A stretch of 64,000 nucleotides of DNA. It comes from Peptoanaerobacter stomatis. Lineage in GTDB: Bacteria; Bacillota; Clostridia; Peptostreptococcales; Filifactoraceae. The DNA lies in the NCBI RefSeq assembly GCF_000238095.2, contig NZ_JH815225.1, positions 1,780,449-1,844,448 of the forward strand. The letters are read 5' to 3'. Made by a program: the position numbers and the translations under genes. Shown here in pieces: positions 44,787 to 54,326 of the stretch. The notes beneath the pieces are model-generated. The model ran no database searches. It was given only the letters and a program-made list of their open reading frames with translations, and had not been told where the DNA came from. Each line of letters starts with the position of its first letter. Position 1 is the first letter of the stretch.

Positions 44787-45956
44787 TTAAAATATTTCTC
44801 TTACGCCGTCATCTACATCAGCTATTATAAATTCTCCGTCTAATCCGGTTTCCTCTTTATATTTTGCAGAAACTTCTTTTATGAATTCATCTATTTTATT
44901 TTCTTCTACTATGGCTATACAGCAACCGCCAAATCCTGCGCCTGTCATTCTTGCGCCTACACATCCTGTTGCAGAGTTTGCATATTTTGTCATTGCATCA
45001 AGATATGGTCCTGTAACTTCATATAACTCTCTTAGAGAGTTGTCGGATTCTATCAATAGTTTACCAAGAGTTTTTATATCGTTTGAAGACAGTGCTTGTT
45101 GTGCTTGAATAACTCTTTTGTTTTCTTCTACAACGTGTTGAACGCGCTTTCTTATTGGGAGCTCTATCAATCTGTTAATTAAATAAAAATCTTTTTCTTG
45201 TAATTCGCATAAGTTGTTTATATCGACAAATTGCTTTAAAATTGAAAGCCCTTCGTCACACTCGGCTCTTCTCTCGTTATATTTTGAGTCTTTGAGTTCT
45301 CTCCTTTTGTTTGTGTTAAGTATCACAATTTTATAACCTTTTAATATAAAAGGATTATATTCATATTCTAAAGTATCTGTATTTATTAAAACAGCATTAT
45401 CTTTTTTCCCTATGCCTATTATGAATTGATCCATTATTCCTGAATTTATGCCTATAAATTCATTTTCTGCCAGTTGTCCTATTTTTATAAGCTCTAAAAT
45501 AGGTATGTTATTGTCATTATATAATGTGTTTATAATTTGTCCTATGAGTAATTCTAAGCTCGCTGATGAACTAAGTCCGGAGCCGTTTGGTATATTGCCG
45601 TATATTAAAAGGTCAAAACCTCCTATTTTATATCCTTTTTGCTCTATATATTTTACAACGCCCATAACATAGTTTGCCCAAGTATTTTCTGTTTTGTATG
45701 AAATAAAATCATCTTTTGTAAGAGAGTATGAAGGCTTTATGTTTAAGCTTGTAATGTTGAATTTTTCATCGTCATTTTTTCTTGCTATACCGTATGTTCC
45801 TATGCTGATTGCACATGGCAATACCTTTCCTCCGTTATAGTCTATATGTTCTCCTATTATGTTTATACGGCTTGGAGAAAAAAACTTGTGTATTTTTTGC
45901 TCGTTTGAAGGAAATAACTCATTAAATTGTTGTAATAAATTCTGCGTTATACTCAT
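44787..45956 (-). CDS. galK: Galactokinase
   Basis: A 389-residue GHMP kinase that phosphorylates galactose at C1. The N-terminal signature FSPSRINIIGEHIDYNGGKVLPCAI, the ATP loop IPNGSGLSSSASLELLIG and the C-terminal MTGAGFGGCCIAIVE are all present. AAAGGAGC lies before ATG 45956, inside the end of galT; the stop of galT and this start are directly adjacent (TAAATG). It is co-transcribed with galT and galM. Confidence 0.95.
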   Translation of the reverse strand: MSITQNLLQQFNELFPSNEQKIHKFFSPSRINIIGEHIDYNGGKVLPCAISIGTYGIARKNDDEKFNITSLNIKPSYSLTKDDFISYKTENTWANYVMGVVKYIEQKGYKIGGFDLLIYGNIPNGSGLSSSASLELLIGQIINTLYNDNNIPILELIKIGQLAENEFIGINSGIMDQFIIGIGKKDNAVLINTDTLEYEYNPFILKGYKIVILNTNKRRELKDSKYNERRAECDEGLSILKQFVDINNLCELQEKDFYLINRLIELPIRKRVQHVVEENKRVIQAQQALSSNDIKTLGKLLIESDNSLRELYEVTGPYLDAMTKYANSATGCVGARMTGAGFGGCCIAIVEENKIDEFIKEVSAKYKEETGLDGEFIIADVDDGVREIF

Positions 45957-46940
45957 TTATAAGCTCCTTTTATATTTTTCATATGCTTGTTGTAATTCTA
46001 TTGCTGTTTCTTCCGGTATTCTCGGATTTGTTTTCGCCCATGCGGCTGTTTCTGATGAAGCATTCCATTTTATAGAGTTTTCGCCTCTTAAAGGAGGGAA
46101 AAATTTTACATGGAAGTGATAGTAGTCATTCACATCAGTGTAGTTTTTATCGTTAAAAGGTGGTTGATATATCCCCATCATATATGGAAATATTTTATTA
46201 AAAAGTGTATCAAAAGTGCCTTGCATATGTTTTATTATGAGTGCGAAATCATATTTTTGTTTATCTGAAAAATCTTCTATTGTGTTTAGATTATCAGCTT
46301 TTGGCACTATATAAACACCGTATGGGTAATCTGTATAAAATGGTATGAAAGCTACAAAAGAGTCATTTTGCATTATTATTCTTTTGTTTTCCTTTAACTC
46401 TTCATCTCTTATTTTTAAAATAAGAGATTTATTTGTTTGCTGATAATATTTTTTTGAATTTTCCAATTCCACTTTTATTCTAAGAGGTACAAAACCGTAG
46501 CCGTATATTTGTCCGTGTGGATGAGGTTGTGTAGTACCTACTTCTTTACCTCTGTTTTCAAATATAAGCACATGTTTTATATGTTCGTCTTTTTTCATGG
46601 CGGTAAATCTTTCCTGCCATAAGTTAACAATTTTAAGAACGTGTTCATCGCTTAAATCATAGATAGAATCATTATGATTAGGCGAGTATAATATTACTTC
46701 AGCCTTTCCGAAAGATTTAGCGGTTTTGTAAAAATCTGTGGATATATCATCAGGTTCATCAGGTATAGGTTTCATACTCGGCCAGTCATTTTCATACATA
46801 AGGACATCGTAGTTATCCGGTACTTTTCCTGAACCTATACAAAATGCACAGTAATCTTTGGGCATATCCGGTCTGCTTTGTCTGTTGCCGGCAACTATTG
46901 TCCAATCGTCAAGTAATGGGTTGTAACGAAATTCTGCCAT
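45957..46940 (-). CDS. galT: Galactose-1-phosphate uridylyltransferase
   Basis: A 327-residue HIT-superfamily enzyme that exchanges UMP between UDP-glucose and galactose-1-phosphate. The active-site motif is TQPHPHGQIYGYG with the nucleophilic His in HPH. Zinc ligands are suggested by CAFCIGSGKVP near the N-terminus, and EFRYNPLLDDWTIVAGNRQSRP is the family opening. This is the HPHGQ type I form rather than the Bacillus GalT type. AAGGAG precedes ATG 46940. A family A element lies between galE and galT, so galT may have its own promoter or read-through. Confidence 0.95.
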   Translation of the reverse strand: MAEFRYNPLLDDWTIVAGNRQSRPDMPKDYCAFCIGSGKVPDNYDVLMYENDWPSMKPIPDEPDDISTDFYKTAKSFGKAEVILYSPNHNDSIYDLSDEHVLKIVNLWQERFTAMKKDEHIKHVLIFENRGKEVGTTQPHPHGQIYGYGFVPLRIKVELENSKKYYQQTNKSLILKIRDEELKENKRIIMQNDSFVAFIPFYTDYPYGVYIVPKADNLNTIEDFSDKQKYDFALIIKHMQGTFDTLFNKIFPYMMGIYQPPFNDKNYTDVNDYYHFHVKFFPPLRGENSIKWNASSETAAWAKTNPRIPEETAIELQQAYEKYKRSL

Positions 46941-47092
46941 AAATTCTCCTTGCTTATTAAGAAATTTTTGTAATGTATATTTATTTTTGTATTTATAAAA
47001 AGCTATAAATATTTAGCTATTTGTATCTTTAATAGTCTTAATTTCAGATGTATAATATGTGAAATAAAAAATATTTGCGTTTTTTAATCATG

Positions 47093-47208
47093 AATACCAA
47101 TATATAATAGCATAATAGATAACTTATATGAATGTTCATAAGTATTGTCATAGATTATAAAACTTGCACAATACTATTTTTCTATTAGTCTATTAATTTT
47201 TAGTATGA
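47093..47208 (-). repeat. Dispersed element family A, copy A6
   Basis: On the minus strand it runs from ATACTAAAAATTAATAGAC to ATATATTGGTATTC. It aligns closely with A7 at 50.1 kb, including AATAGTATTGTG, AAGTTTTATAA and CTATGACAATA. It lies between galE and galT, in the middle of the gal gene run, within a 287-base gap. Confidence 0.75.
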
Positions 47209-47227
47209 ATTTTGATAAAAATATTGT

Positions 47228-48208
47228 CTAAAATCCGTTTGGATGTTTTTGGTGAAAGTTCCAAGCGTCTTGGATAATTTTTTCTATCTGTGGATATTTT
47301 GGAGCCCAACCTAATTGCTTTGATATTTTTTCAGAAGAGGCTACAAGTTTGGCAGGATCGCCGGCTCTTCTACCCTCAAATTTTACTTTTATATCATAAC
47401 CTGTTACTTTTTTTGCAGCGTCTATTACCTGTGAGACTGAGTATCCAAGTCCGTTACCGAGGTTATATACTGTGCTTTCATCTCCGTTTAATAGTGATTT
47501 TACAGCAAGATAATGTGCTGAGGCAAGGTCTTCTACGTGTATATAATCTCTTATACAAGTGCCGTCAATCGTATCATAATCATTCCCGAATACACTTATA
47601 TATTCTCTTTTTCCAAGAGGAACTTGAAGTATTAGAGGAATCAGATGAGTTTCTGTCATATGTGCTTCTCCAAGAACTCCTTCAGTATCTGCACCGGCTG
47701 CGTTGAAATATCTAAGTGCAATATATTTTATACCATATGCTTTGTCAAACCACTTCATCATTTTTTCCATAGAAAGTTTGGTTTGTCCATAGGTGTTTGT
47801 AGGATTAGTTTCATCATCTTCTGTTATAGGAATGTTTTTAGGCTCGCCGTATGTAGCGGCTGTAGATGAAAATACTATTTTATTTACCCCGTTTAGACGC
47901 ATTTCTTCAAGCAGACAAGCTGTACCATATAAATTGTTGTCGTAGTATTTGAAAGGATCTTGCATACTCTCACCGACAAGCGATGAAGCGGCGAAATGTA
48001 TTACAGCATCTATTTTATTTTCTTTAAATACTTTGTTCATAAATGCCCTGTCACGAATGTCACCTTGATAAAATTTATCGGATAATACTGCCTCTTTATG
48101 CCCGGTTATAAGGCTGTCGACAATAATTACGTCCTCAGATTGTTTAAGTAATAGTTTTTGTACATGAGAACCGATATATCCGGCTCCTCCTGTGATTAGA
48201 ATAGACAT
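47228..48208 (-). CDS. galE: UDP-glucose 4-epimerase
   Basis: A 326-residue short-chain dehydrogenase family enzyme that interconverts UDP-galactose and UDP-glucose using tightly bound NAD. The N-terminal TGGAGYIGSH binds NAD; the catalytic YGQTK (Tyr-x-x-x-Lys) and Thr/Ser of VFSSTAATYG are present; NLGNGLGYSVSQVI is typical for GalE. GGAGG lies five bases before ATG 48208. It is first in the minus-strand galactose run galE, galT, galK, galM. An inverted repeat brackets its promoter. Confidence 0.95.
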   Translation of the reverse strand: MSILITGGAGYIGSHVQKLLLKQSEDVIIVDSLITGHKEAVLSDKFYQGDIRDRAFMNKVFKENKIDAVIHFAASSLVGESMQDPFKYYDNNLYGTACLLEEMRLNGVNKIVFSSTAATYGEPKNIPITEDDETNPTNTYGQTKLSMEKMMKWFDKAYGIKYIALRYFNAAGADTEGVLGEAHMTETHLIPLILQVPLGKREYISVFGNDYDTIDGTCIRDYIHVEDLASAHYLAVKSLLNGDESTVYNLGNGLGYSVSQVIDAAKKVTGYDIKVKFEGRRAGDPAKLVASSEKISKQLGWAPKYPQIEKIIQDAWNFHQKHPNGF

Positions 48209-48232
48209 ATATCCTCCTGTTTTTGTCGAAAT

Positions 48233-48282
48233 ATTAAAACCATGAAAAAATATTATAGCATATATTTTAATATGGTTTTAAT
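48233..48282 (-). promoter_or_regulatory. galE promoter bracketed by an 11-bp inverted repeat
   Basis: ATTAAAACCAT (48233-48243) and its exact inverted copy ATGGTTTTAAT (48272-48282) are 39 bp apart centre to centre. Between them, on the minus strand, lies ATGCTATAAT, an extended -10 with TATAAT at 48257-48252. One arm would cover the start of transcription and the other the -35 region, which is a repressor-like layout. Confidence 0.6.
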
Positions 48283-48469
48283 TTATATTATAATTTTTAA
48301 AAATTAAAAACACTTTTATTAAAAATATTGTATGACGTAAACTCTATTATAATATAAAACAGATAAAATATAAACAGTATTTTAGTAATATATCAACAAT
48401 TATTTATTGAAAAAATCAAAGAATTATAGATTTTTATGAGCACTATAGCTGAATTCACATATATTTTAC

Positions 48470-48498
48470 TTGACACATAAATATATTTTATGTATAAT
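48470..48498 (+). promoter_or_regulatory. Promoter of the 48.6-kb NhaC-type gene
   Basis: TTGACA (48470-48475) and TATAAT (48493-48498) are both perfect, 17 bases apart, with TG one base before the -10. This is the best consensus promoter in the window together with that of the perR-like gene. Confidence 0.85.
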
Positions 48499-48559
48499 AG
48501 GACAATTATTTTTTTTTAAAAGGTAGTATTAATTTTATTTTTAAGAAGGGATGATTTTT

Positions 48560-50062
48560 ATGGAATTTGGAGTTTTATCAATAGTACCTCCTCTTGTTGC
48601 CATAATACTTGCTCTTATAACAAAAGAAGTTATATCATCACTTATGCTCGGTATATTTGCGGGTGGACTTATATTTACCGGTGGAGATATACTTAACACT
48701 TTTCAGACGATATTTGAGCTTATGGGAAACAAACTTGGTGAGAATGGCTTGATGATTTTGTTTTTGAGTTTACTTGGAGCATTAGTTACTGTTATGAACA
48801 GGGCAGGAGGCTCTTTTGCCTATGGTAAATGGGCTGGTGAAAAAATCAAAAGCAAATCTATGGCGAAAGTATCTGCCGGTATACTTGGAATACTTATATT
48901 TATAGACGATTATTTCAACTGCCTTACAGTAGGAGCGGTAATGCGTCCTATAACTGACAAAAATAAGGTATCTCGTGCAAAGTTGGCATATATAATAGAC
49001 TCTACTGCAGCGCCTGTATGTATAATAGCTCCGGTATCAAGCTGGGCGGCATCAGTTGTATCCAATATAGGAAGTGCCAATGTGGACAACCCTATGGGAG
49101 TGTTTATATCTACCATACCGTTTAATCTTTATGCACTGCTTACAATATTTTCTGTATTTTTCTTTGCATTGGTAGGTTTTGATATAGGACCTATGGCATC
49201 TCTTGAAATGGATGATACATCTGCAAATGATGTTATGATAGATGATGGTGAGCTTAAACATAGTGAAAAAGGAAAAGTAATAGATTTGATATTACCGGTT
49301 GCTGTACTTATAGTTGTTACAATATTCTTTATGCTTAGAACGGGCGGATATTTTGACGGTTCAAATCCTACATTAAAAGATGCTTTCGGAAATGCCTCTG
49401 TAAATATATCACTTGTACTTGGTTCTACTATTGCTTTGGTTGTCGCATTTTTGATGTATATTCCGAGAAAACTCTTGGCTTTCAGAGAGTTTATGGAGTG
49501 TATAACTGAAGGCGTTAAATCAATGGTAGGTGCGATGATAATCCTTACTCTTGCTTGGACAATAGGTGGAATAACAAAAGAAGAATATCTTAACACAGGC
49601 GGATTTGTGGCACATCATCTTGCAAGCAACAATATTCCTATATGGATATTCCCTGCCATAATATTTGTAGTTGCGGCATTTTTGGCATTTTCAACAGGAA
49701 CGGCGTGGGGAACATTCGGTATACTTATACCTATAATAGTTCCTATAATAGTAAATATGGATGCTATGAGTCATATATCAATCATACTTGCATCAATATT
49801 TTCAGGTTCAGTATTCGGAGATCACTGCTCGCCTATATCAGACACTACCATATTGTCTTCGGCAGGTGCAAACTGTAATCATATAGACCACGTTTCATCA
49901 CAGTTGCCTTATGCGTTTGTTACGGCTATTGCGTCATTTATAGGATTTATAATAGGCGGATATTTCAACAATGTTATAGTTGCACTTGGAACAGCGTTGA
50001 TATCACTGCTTATATTAATATTTATAGCTAAGAAATTAACATATGATAAACTAAAAGTGTAA
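48560..50062 (+). CDS. NhaC-family Na+/H+ antiporter-like carrier
   Basis: A 500-residue polytopic membrane protein. Motifs of the NhaC family: ILIFIDDYFNCLTVGAVMRPI, YIIDSTAAPVCIIAPVSSWA, FSTGTAWGTFGILIPI and SVFGDHCSPISDTTILSSAGA. The last pattern is typical of this group, whose members exchange Na+ for H+ or transport organic solutes with them. ATG 48560 is nine bases after GAAGGG; the ATG at 48551 touches the SD. It has a consensus promoter and no operon partner. Substrate unknown. Confidence 0.85.
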   Translation: MEFGVLSIVPPLVAIILALITKEVISSLMLGIFAGGLIFTGGDILNTFQTIFELMGNKLGENGLMILFLSLLGALVTVMNRAGGSFAYGKWAGEKIKSKSMAKVSAGILGILIFIDDYFNCLTVGAVMRPITDKNKVSRAKLAYIIDSTAAPVCIIAPVSSWAASVVSNIGSANVDNPMGVFISTIPFNLYALLTIFSVFFFALVGFDIGPMASLEMDDTSANDVMIDDGELKHSEKGKVIDLILPVAVLIVVTIFFMLRTGGYFDGSNPTLKDAFGNASVNISLVLGSTIALVVAFLMYIPRKLLAFREFMECITEGVKSMVGAMIILTLAWTIGGITKEEYLNTGGFVAHHLASNNIPIWIFPAIIFVVAAFLAFSTGTAWGTFGILIPIIVPIIVNMDAMSHISIILASIFSGSVFGDHCSPISDTTILSSAGANCNHIDHVSSQLPYAFVTAIASFIGFIIGGYFNNVIVALGTALISLLILIFIAKKLTYDKLKV

Positions 50063-50065
50063 TTT

Positions 50066-50184
50066 AGTAATACAAAAATTCAATAGAGAAAGAGAAAATA
50101 GTATTGTGTAAGTTTTATAAACTATGACAATATTTGTGGACTTTCATATAAATCATATATAATACTATTGAAGATTAGTATTAT
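50066..50184 (+). repeat. Dispersed element family A, copy A7
   Basis: It runs from GTAATACAAAAATTCAATAG to GATTAGTATTATG, so the ends are inverted TAATACTA-like motifs. Its interior matches A6 closely (AATAGTATTGTG, AGTTTTATAA, CTATGACAATA). It follows the antiporter stop within a few bases. TTTAGTATTAGATAACAG at about 50291 may be one end of another element. Confidence 0.75.
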
Positions 50185-50325
50185 GCTATTATCTATTTAA
50201 AATGCCACGTATTTTTTATATATGATTTGTTTTTTAATCTTAGCAATTGTTCTAATTGTTTTAGATTTTAAATGGCTTTTTAAATCTGGTTTTAGTATTA
50301 GATAACAGCGTAAAATTATGATTAT

Positions 50326-50369
50326 AAAAAATAGAACTCTTGATAATTTATCAGGAGTTCTATTTTTTG
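50326..50369. terminator. Terminator between the convergent antiporter and SLH genes
   Basis: AAAAAATAGAACTC...GAGTTCTATTTTTT forms a long stem (with inner TTGATAA/TTTATCAG pairs). A-run and T-run flank it, so it can work in both directions, ending the SLH gene on the minus strand and any read-through from the antiporter. Confidence 0.85.
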
Positions 50370-50399
50370 TTTATTTTTTAAGGATAGATTGAAAACTGT

Positions 50400-53300
50400 T
50401 TAATTCTTTAATTTTATTGTGTATTCAGAATAAGTGTTTTGCTCATATAAATTTCCTCTTATTCTTATTTTCATACCATTTTCTAAGCGTTTATGAGGAT
50501 TTTCGATTAATCTTCCGTCTTTACCGTATACGGTAACATATGGTGTAGTAAGCATTTTACGAAGCGGGGAATGAATAGTTAGTGCTGCTGAAAAATCTTT
50601 TAATACTGCGCCTTGTGGGACATCTTGTATCTCGTTTCCTACCATTTTTCCAAATATACCGCCGTTTTTAATCTCGCCTATGTTTAGTTTTCTGTGTACA
50701 GCTATGACTTCTTCTTGGTAATTTGAATTTTTTATTGTTAGTTTTATTTGATTTCCATCCAATTTATCTATATCCTTCAGTTCTACTTCATACTCTTTAT
50801 TAGGAGCTGATATAATTTTGAATTCTTTTTTAATATCTTTCCAAGGATGATTTCCAAACCAACCTTCTATTTTTATATCGCTATCAGTTAGTGATGTATT
50901 ATCTAATACTTTTATCTTTAATTTTGTAGTATCTTTTTTATATGCTTCACCATCTTGTGATATATCGAATTTTTTATCTATTACTTTTAATGTTCCGCCG
51001 GATTTAACCTCACGAGTTGCAACATATTTTCCGTCACCTTTTACTTTTACGCTCAGAGATTTTCCTTTATCTTCTTCTTTGACAATATAAGTTCTCTGAT
51101 TTTCGCCTGCTATTTCTTGCTCATTTCCATCATTGTCTACTCTGTACCATCTATATGTTACATTGTCATACTTATAGTCTGCGCTTATATCTTCAAGTGA
51201 TTTCTTTCCGTCAGGTAAAAATTCTACAAGAATTTTAGCGGTTAATTTATCACCTACCTGCGGTGCAACACCTGTCTTGCTAAAACTTACGGAATCAATA
51301 TTTTCTTTTATTGTTATATGGTATTCAACACTTTTTTTATATATGTGTGAAAATGCAGCTTTAGGCTCAACTGAAATATAAAAACCGTCATCTAAATGGC
51401 TGTTTTTATCAACGTCTTGACCGCTATTTTTTACTGATATGTCGAAGCTGTTTGTTACGTCTTGATTTTCTGAAATAATCTTAATTTTATTTTCAAAGGC
51501 ACCTACTGTTATCACTCTGTCGGCTATTATTGTGAATTTATCTATGGAATATGATCCTGCCGTTAATGTCCACTCTTTTCTTTTAGGAATGTTTACATTG
51601 ACATTTGTCAATCTTGTGCTTGAATATGCTGCTAATTTGCCTGTTGAATTGTCAAATTCGTACACTGTAAGGTAGTAAGGCTTTTGTTCAAATTTATCAA
51701 CTATATCTTTGCAACGCTCTTCAGTTATATCAATATCTTGTCCTGCAGGTTTAAGCATATCGGCTGTTGTTAAATCAATTAAATTTACTCCTGATGATAC
51801 ACTTCCTCCTTTAGGGATATTTTGCATATTATCTGTAATTGAATATTTAAAATTGACTTGTGCTTCCAATGTATTGGAAGTTGTAACAGATATATTGGTA
51901 TGGAATATTTGGCTTGCCGGTTTGATTGTAGTTTTCAGATACATATCCAACTTGTTTATTTTTTGTGTAGGTGTACTTTCTTTTTGTCCTTGGTAATTAC
52001 CTGTTCCGTTTACTACTACTCTTATATATTTGTCTGCATCGCTTTCTGTAAGTGTGTATACACTTTGTGTAGCATTTGGTATATCTGTGTAATTTCCGTT
52101 TCGTTCAGTTGCTATCTGCCATTGATATGTTACTGTTGCGCTCTGTGGTTTTACTTTTGCTTTAAGTGCTTCTCCCACTGTTTCATTTCCGTCTATCTCT
52201 ACTTCTGTTACAGTAATTTTTTCTATTTCTATAGGAGTGCTTTTTGCACTTCCTGTGTAGCCGTCTTTTCCTGTTGCCACAACTCTTATGAATTTACCGG
52301 CTTGGTCTTTTTTTACGGTGTAACTGTAACCTGTTGCATTAGCTATATCTGTATACTCGCTGTCATTCGCATTTTGTTTATCTGCTATTTGCCACTTATA
52401 ATCCGCTCTTGCATCAAGCGGAGATATATCTGCCGTAAGCTCAGAATTTACTTTTGCAACTCCTGATATTGTTACGCTGTCTATATTTTTTTGTTGTGAA
52501 GGAGGTTGAGTCATTTTTTCTATTTTATATCCTTGGCTTTCTTTTTCTCCTGTATAGTTGTTTATTCCTTTTACTACCACTCTTATATATTTTTCTTGCT
52601 TATCTGCTGTTACTTTATATGTTTTATCTGTTTGTCCTGCTATATCTTGATATCCTGCATTTTGATTATCCGATACTTGCCATTTGTATTCTACATCTGC
52701 TCCGGCAGGTGTAACTTCTGCTGTTAGGATTTCGTCTACTTTTGTATTTCCTGTTATTGATACACTGTTTATATCTATCTTCATTTTTTCTATTTTTCCG
52801 ACTTTTTCTTTTACTTGTGCGGTTGAGTTTACATTTAATCCTATAGGTGTATCTGATTTGTTTTCTATCTTATCTACTACAGCAGTTCCCTGTACATTGA
52901 TTGATACTTTTTTATTAGTTTGTGAAGGTACTTCTATGTTTTCAACTTTTATATCTTTTATATTTAATGCTGATTGTGTTTTTATTGTTTTTATTGTTCC
53001 TTGTCCTGATATGGTATTTGATGTTGAGTTTATATCCGGTGTAAATTCGTCTATTGTTGTTTGTGAATCTTCCATCTTTATATTAGAAGTTTGTTTAGTT
53101 GTTTTTACTGTTTTATATTCGCCTTTTAGCTTTACTTCTTTATCTGTTGCTATAGTAACTGTAGGTGATTGATTTTGTGAGTTTGTAGGCACTTCTATTT
53201 TTGCACTGCTTTGTACGTTTATATTGCCTACAAAGTCCAATGCTTTGAATGTGCTTGATGCAACTCTTAGTATATTTACATTTTCTGCCTGAAATTGTGA

Positions 53301-54326
53301 TTCAACATGTGCATTAGGTGCATCTATTGTGAGTGTGTTAAGAACTGTTCCGCTTGTGCCGATACCGTCATCATTTAGTTTTATACTTGTTGTATTAGGT
53401 GCTGTAAGATTGATATTATCAAGCCCGTCTTGTGTATTATTTATAGTTATTTTAAGTTCTTCTTTAGGAGCATAGTTTAAATCTACATCTTTTTCTATTT
53501 TTCCGTCTACAGTTATGTCGTTATAACCGTCTTTTAATGCTTGCACCAATTCTTGCGCATTTTTTACCGTTTTTGCTCCACGTGCTTTTTGAATTGAAGG
53601 TGTGCTTGACGTACCGCCACCGCCTCCTCCACCGCCGCCTGATGATGTTGTTTTCTTTTGTTCAGTTTTTTTAACTTCTTCTTTCTTTTCATCATCTTTT
53701 TTTGTGTCTTGTTTCATTTCGTTTTGTTCTTTTTGAGTAAGAACTTTATCCAATATAGTAACGGCTTCCGCTCTTGTAAGTTTGTTGTTTGCCGCAAATG
53801 TATTGTCCGGGTAACCTGACATATATCCTTTTTCTATCATTAATGATACTGAACTTTTCGCCCAAGCTGGTATTGTATTTATGTCACTGAACATCAGTTG
53901 TTTGTCTGACTTTTCATTCAGTATGTTTGCTATAAATACTGCCGCCTCCGCTCTTGTAAGTGTGGTGTTAGGCATAAACATATTGTCTGGAGTTCCGTTT
54001 GCATATCCGTTTCCTACAGCTATTTGAACATCTTTGTAGAACCAATCCGTTTCTTTTACGTCACTGAATTTCACTTCACCTTGTTTAGTAAGCTTCAAAG
54101 AAGTGTTAAGTATGTGTATAAACTCTGCTCTTGTTACTTGTTTGTTCGGCTTGAATGTTCCGTCCTGATATCCTGCGATAAGACCTTTTTCTTGCCAAGA
54201 AGTTATAGTTTTTTCAGCCCAGTGTCCCTTGGTATCTGTTGATATTGCGTGTGAAGGTATAGCCGGTATGGTAAGTGACATAGCTAAAGCTATTGAAAGC
54301 ATCTTTTTAGCTTGTATTCTTTTCAT
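50400..54326 (-). CDS. SLH-domain surface protein with repeated Ig-like domains
   Basis: A 1308-residue exported protein. After a signal peptide ending SHA there are three SLH domains (about 30-75, 88-135, 147-192; each with GHWAEK- or DWFYKDV-type openings and TRAEF/TRAEA motifs), which bind secondary cell-wall polymers. A Lys/Glu-rich linker and a run of nine Gly follow. A repetitive beta-rich region (about 250-500) comes next, then three tandem units of about 85 residues (each YKWQ/YQWQ ... Y.RVVV.G..Y.G) and a fourth diverged copy near 1100. AAAGGATA precedes ATG 54326. It is probably an adhesin or S-layer-associated scaffold; the ligand is unknown. Confidence 0.9.
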   Translation of the reverse strand: MKRIQAKKMLSIALAMSLTIPAIPSHAISTDTKGHWAEKTITSWQEKGLIAGYQDGTFKPNKQVTRAEFIHILNTSLKLTKQGEVKFSDVKETDWFYKDVQIAVGNGYANGTPDNMFMPNTTLTRAEAAVFIANILNEKSDKQLMFSDINTIPAWAKSSVSLMIEKGYMSGYPDNTFAANNKLTRAEAVTILDKVLTQKEQNEMKQDTKKDDEKKEEVKKTEQKKTTSSGGGGGGGGGTSSTPSIQKARGAKTVKNAQELVQALKDGYNDITVDGKIEKDVDLNYAPKEELKITINNTQDGLDNINLTAPNTTSIKLNDDGIGTSGTVLNTLTIDAPNAHVESQFQAENVNILRVASSTFKALDFVGNINVQSSAKIEVPTNSQNQSPTVTIATDKEVKLKGEYKTVKTTKQTSNIKMEDSQTTIDEFTPDINSTSNTISGQGTIKTIKTQSALNIKDIKVENIEVPSQTNKKVSINVQGTAVVDKIENKSDTPIGLNVNSTAQVKEKVGKIEKMKIDINSVSITGNTKVDEILTAEVTPAGADVEYKWQVSDNQNAGYQDIAGQTDKTYKVTADKQEKYIRVVVKGINNYTGEKESQGYKIEKMTQPPSQQKNIDSVTISGVAKVNSELTADISPLDARADYKWQIADKQNANDSEYTDIANATGYSYTVKKDQAGKFIRVVATGKDGYTGSAKSTPIEIEKITVTEVEIDGNETVGEALKAKVKPQSATVTYQWQIATERNGNYTDIPNATQSVYTLTESDADKYIRVVVNGTGNYQGQKESTPTQKINKLDMYLKTTIKPASQIFHTNISVTTSNTLEAQVNFKYSITDNMQNIPKGGSVSSGVNLIDLTTADMLKPAGQDIDITEERCKDIVDKFEQKPYYLTVYEFDNSTGKLAAYSSTRLTNVNVNIPKRKEWTLTAGSYSIDKFTIIADRVITVGAFENKIKIISENQDVTNSFDISVKNSGQDVDKNSHLDDGFYISVEPKAAFSHIYKKSVEYHITIKENIDSVSFSKTGVAPQVGDKLTAKILVEFLPDGKKSLEDISADYKYDNVTYRWYRVDNDGNEQEIAGENQRTYIVKEEDKGKSLSVKVKGDGKYVATREVKSGGTLKVIDKKFDISQDGEAYKKDTTKLKIKVLDNTSLTDSDIKIEGWFGNHPWKDIKKEFKIISAPNKEYEVELKDIDKLDGNQIKLTIKNSNYQEEVIAVHRKLNIGEIKNGGIFGKMVGNEIQDVPQGAVLKDFSAALTIHSPLRKMLTTPYVTVYGKDGRLIENPHKRLENGMKIRIRGNLYEQNTYSEYTIKLKN

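Noticed and set aside
47290-47706. A 138-codon plus-strand frame within galE
   Set aside because: Antisense to a firmly identified gene, with no SD and an odd amino acid composition.
51858-52466. A 202-codon Cys/Phe/Tyr-rich plus-strand frame
   Set aside because: Antisense to the SLH protein; composition is the mirror of the repeated Thr/Lys/Asn codons.
53600-53640. Run of GCC/ACC triplets standing out by GC content
   Set aside because: It is the nine-Gly hinge of the SLH protein, not an inserted sequence.
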